Source of the DNA: an uncultured Holophagaceae bacterium
GTDB lineage: Bacteria > Acidobacteriota > Holophagae > Holophagales > Holophagaceae
Length of the DNA stretch: 35,276 nucleotides
Direction: 5' to 3'
Assembly: GCA_903937385.1 (NCBI GenBank)
Contig: CAIZZF010000023.1
Location: 1 to 35,276 of the forward strand
Shown: positions 33,705 to 35,276 of the stretch, in pieces
Position numbering within the stretch: position 1 is the stretch's first letter
Layout of the letters: every line of letters begins with the position of its first letter
Notes under the pieces: model-generated
The model's database searches: none
Told to the model about the DNA's origin: nothing
What the model saw: the letters and a program-made list of their open reading frames with translations, nothing else
Position numbers and translations under genes: made by a program

Positions 33705-35276
33705 ATGCGATTCCTCGATAACACCAAGATAGGCCCCAAGCTCATCGGAGCCTTCCTCGTCGTGGCCGCCCTGCTCGTCGGCATGGGCTTCATGGGCAGC
33801 AACAAGATCCACGCCATCGACGAGGCCGACACCCAGCTCTACGAGAAGATGACCGTGCCCCTCGGCGAGCTGGGCGACATGATGCAGCTCTTCCAGCGCC
33901 AGCGCGTGAACGTGCGGGACGCCATCATGACGGGAGACACCGAGAAATACGGTGCGCGCCTCAAGGAGATCGAGGTCCAGCTGACCAAGACGGAGGAGGG
34001 CTTCCAGAAGACCCTCCTCTCCGCGGAAGGCAAGGAGATGTACAAGCAGTACAAGGATGCCAACAACCGCTACGACGCCATCTCCGAGCGCGTCATGGCC
34101 CTGGCCAAGGCCGGCAAGCTGAAAGATGCAGAAGCCCTCCTCCGGGGGGACGGCGCCAAGGAACAGGCCGACGTGAACAAGGCCCTGGAGCACCTCCAGG
34201 ACATGAAGCTGAAGCTGGCCAAGGATGCCTCCGACGGGAACACCGTCCTGGCAAATGCCGCCGCTCGCATGATGTACACCATCATGGGAATCGCGGTGCT
34301 CTTCGCCGTGGGCATCGGCCTGATCCTCACCAAGTCCATCACCGGCCCCCTGTCCAAGGGCGTCGACATGATGAAGGAGATGGCCAAGGGCCACCTGGGC
34401 GTGCGCCTGCACATGGACCGCAAGGACGAGATCGGCGAGCTGGCCGACGCCATGGACGGCTTCACCGACAACCTGCAGAGCATCGTGGGCGGCCTGCAGC
34501 AGATCTCCAATGGCGACCTGAGCCGGGACTGGGTGGCCGCGGATGACAAGGATGAGATCGCGCCGGCCTTGAAGCAGGTCCGCGCCAACCTCCAGGCCCT
34601 CGTGGCCGATGCCGCCATGCTCAACCAGGCGGCCGTGGATGGCAAGCTGGCCACCCGCGCCGACGCCGCCAAACACCAGGGCGACTACCGCAAGATCGTG
34701 CAGGGCGTGAACGACTGCCTCGACGCCGTCATCGGCCCCCTCAACGTGGCCGCCGGCTACGTGGATCGCATCTCCAAGGGCGACATCCCCCCCAAGATCA
34801 CCGACAAGTACAACGGTGACTTCAACGAGATCAAGAACAACCTGAACCAGTGCGTGGACGCTGTGAACGCCCTCGTGGCCGACGCCAACATGCTGAGTGT
34901 CGCCGCCGTGGAAGGCAAGCTGGCCACCCGCGCCGATGCCACCAAGCACCAGGGCGACTTCCGCAAGATCGTCCAGGGTGTGGACGACTGCCTCGACGCC
35001 GTCATCGGCCCCCTCAACGTGGCCGCGGGCTATGTGGACCGCATCTCCAAGGGCGACATCCCCCCCAAGATCACCGACAAGTACAACGGTGACTTCAACG
35101 AGATCAAGAACAACCTCAACCAGTGCGTGGACGCTGTGAACGCCCTCGTGGCCGACGCCAACATGCTCAACGTCGCCGCCGTGGAAGGCAAGCTGGCCAC
35201 CCGCGCCGAAGCCACCAAGCATCAGGGTGACTTCCGCAAGATCGTCCAGGGCGTCAACGAGTGCCTTGACGCCGTC
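33705..35276 (+). CDS. Methyl-accepting chemotaxis protein, poly-HAMP, partial (3' end beyond the window)
   Basis: 524 codons are present and the frame is still open at the edge. TM1 lies at about 12-30, a four-helix-bundle periplasmic sensor at about 35-187 (MTGDTEKYGARLKE, EGFQKTLL) and TM2 at about 188-210. A HAMP domain (TKSITGPLSKGVDMM onward) is followed by further HAMP-like units and a run of 91-residue repeats (GKLATRAD...KGDIPPKITDKYNGDFNEIK). Such arrays occur in multi-HAMP chemoreceptors and group III hybrid kinases, where they relay the signal. The signalling tip and methylation helices should lie downstream; the frame could instead end in a kinase, so the chemoreceptor call is an inference. 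An AAGGAG site precedes the ATG. Confidence 0.85.
   Translation, partial: MRFLDNTKIGPKLIGAFLVVAALLVGMGFMGSNKIHAIDEADTQLYEKMTVPLGELGDMMQLFQRQRVNVRDAIMTGDTEKYGARLKEIEVQLTKTEEGFQKTLLSAEGKEMYKQYKDANNRYDAISERVMALAKAGKLKDAEALLRGDGAKEQADVNKALEHLQDMKLKLAKDASDGNTVLANAAARMMYTIMGIAVLFAVGIGLILTKSITGPLSKGVDMMKEMAKGHLGVRLHMDRKDEIGELADAMDGFTDNLQSIVGGLQQISNGDLSRDWVAADDKDEIAPALKQVRANLQALVADAAMLNQAAVDGKLATRADAAKHQGDYRKIVQGVNDCLDAVIGPLNVAAGYVDRISKGDIPPKITDKYNGDFNEIKNNLNQCVDAVNALVADANMLSVAAVEGKLATRADATKHQGDFRKIVQGVDDCLDAVIGPLNVAAGYVDRISKGDIPPKITDKYNGDFNEIKNNLNQCVDAVNALVADANMLNVAAVEGKLATRAEATKHQGDFRKIVQGVNECLDAV
34641..35276 (+). repeat. In-frame 273-bp tandem repeats in the chemoreceptor gene
   Basis: Units start at 34641, 34914 and 35187 (the last cut by the window edge), each 273 bp or 91 codons. 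Counting by eye, the first two differ at about 14 of 273 positions, near 95% identity, and several differences are silent. Each unit encodes a HAMP-type relay with GKLATRAD at the start and YVDRISKGDIPPKI in the middle. Such high DNA identity points to recent duplication or ongoing gene conversion. Confidence 0.93.

Overview
The window is GC-rich bacterial chromosome with lower-GC, repeat-bearing spacers. The tetrahaem cytochrome with a Tat-exported four-cluster ferredoxin and NrfD-type subunit, the split glycyl-tRNA synthetase (glyQ/glyS), the many two-component and c-di-GMP proteins and the poly-HAMP chemoreceptor suggest an anaerobic, respiring, motile environmental bacterium. My best guess is a Holophagae/Geothrix-like acidobacterium; that is an impression from gene content and composition, not a measured placement. 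No tRNA, rRNA, CRISPR array, transposase or integrase was recognised.

Layout. 1-187: tandem heptamer repeats running off the left edge. 198-2626: a helical hypothetical protein overlapping an M23-type lipoprotein, then a convergent phage-endolysin-like GH19 enzyme. 2627-3118: gene-poor spacer with dispersed repeats. 3119-5156: elbB (minus) and a fold-type I aminotransferase (plus). 5182-10847: a tightly packed operon of a double DUF4178/zinc-ribbon membrane protein, an unlisted 59-residue membrane peptide, a DUF350 protein, a membrane-embedded spermidine-synthase-like enzyme and a Tat/lipoprotein flavin oxidoreductase. 10848-11305: repeat-bearing spacer. 11306-15864: a quinone/cytochrome respiratory module (polytopic membrane protein, tetrahaem cytochrome c, 4x[4Fe-4S] ferredoxin, NrfD-like protein) closed by a strong hairpin terminator. 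16008-19116: a small ORF translationally coupled to a sensor histidine kinase and a single-domain response regulator, facing a REC-HD-GYP phosphodiesterase gene (19254-20336, minus) across a 56-bp hairpin. 20469-25523 (minus): glyQ-glyS and guaA with a coupled TPR-like gene. 25582-26466 (plus): a GNAT acetyltransferase and a YciI-like protein. 26652-30533 (minus): a hybrid histidine kinase and a CheY-like regulator. 30712-33044 (minus): a four-gene set of CheR-like methyltransferase, MBL hydrolase, HDAC-like deacetylase and GNAT-like acetyltransferase. 33705-end (plus): a chemoreceptor with near-identical 273-bp HAMP repeats, cut by the window edge, behind a long AT-rich and then structured leader.

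How the genes fit together. Two modules stand out as possibly under-described: the DUF4178/DUF350/aminopropyltransferase/flavoprotein operon, which looks like a membrane-bound polyamine-related system, and the methyltransferase/MBL/deacetylase/acetyltransferase operon divergent from the chemoreceptor, which carries candidate on/off protein-modification enzymes. Many genes overlap by 1-4 nt (ATGA, GTGA, TGATG), so operon membership is well supported. A family of imperfect inverted repeats built on CACGAAGA-like units sits at several operon boundaries, and a separate 31-bp palindrome occurs twice.
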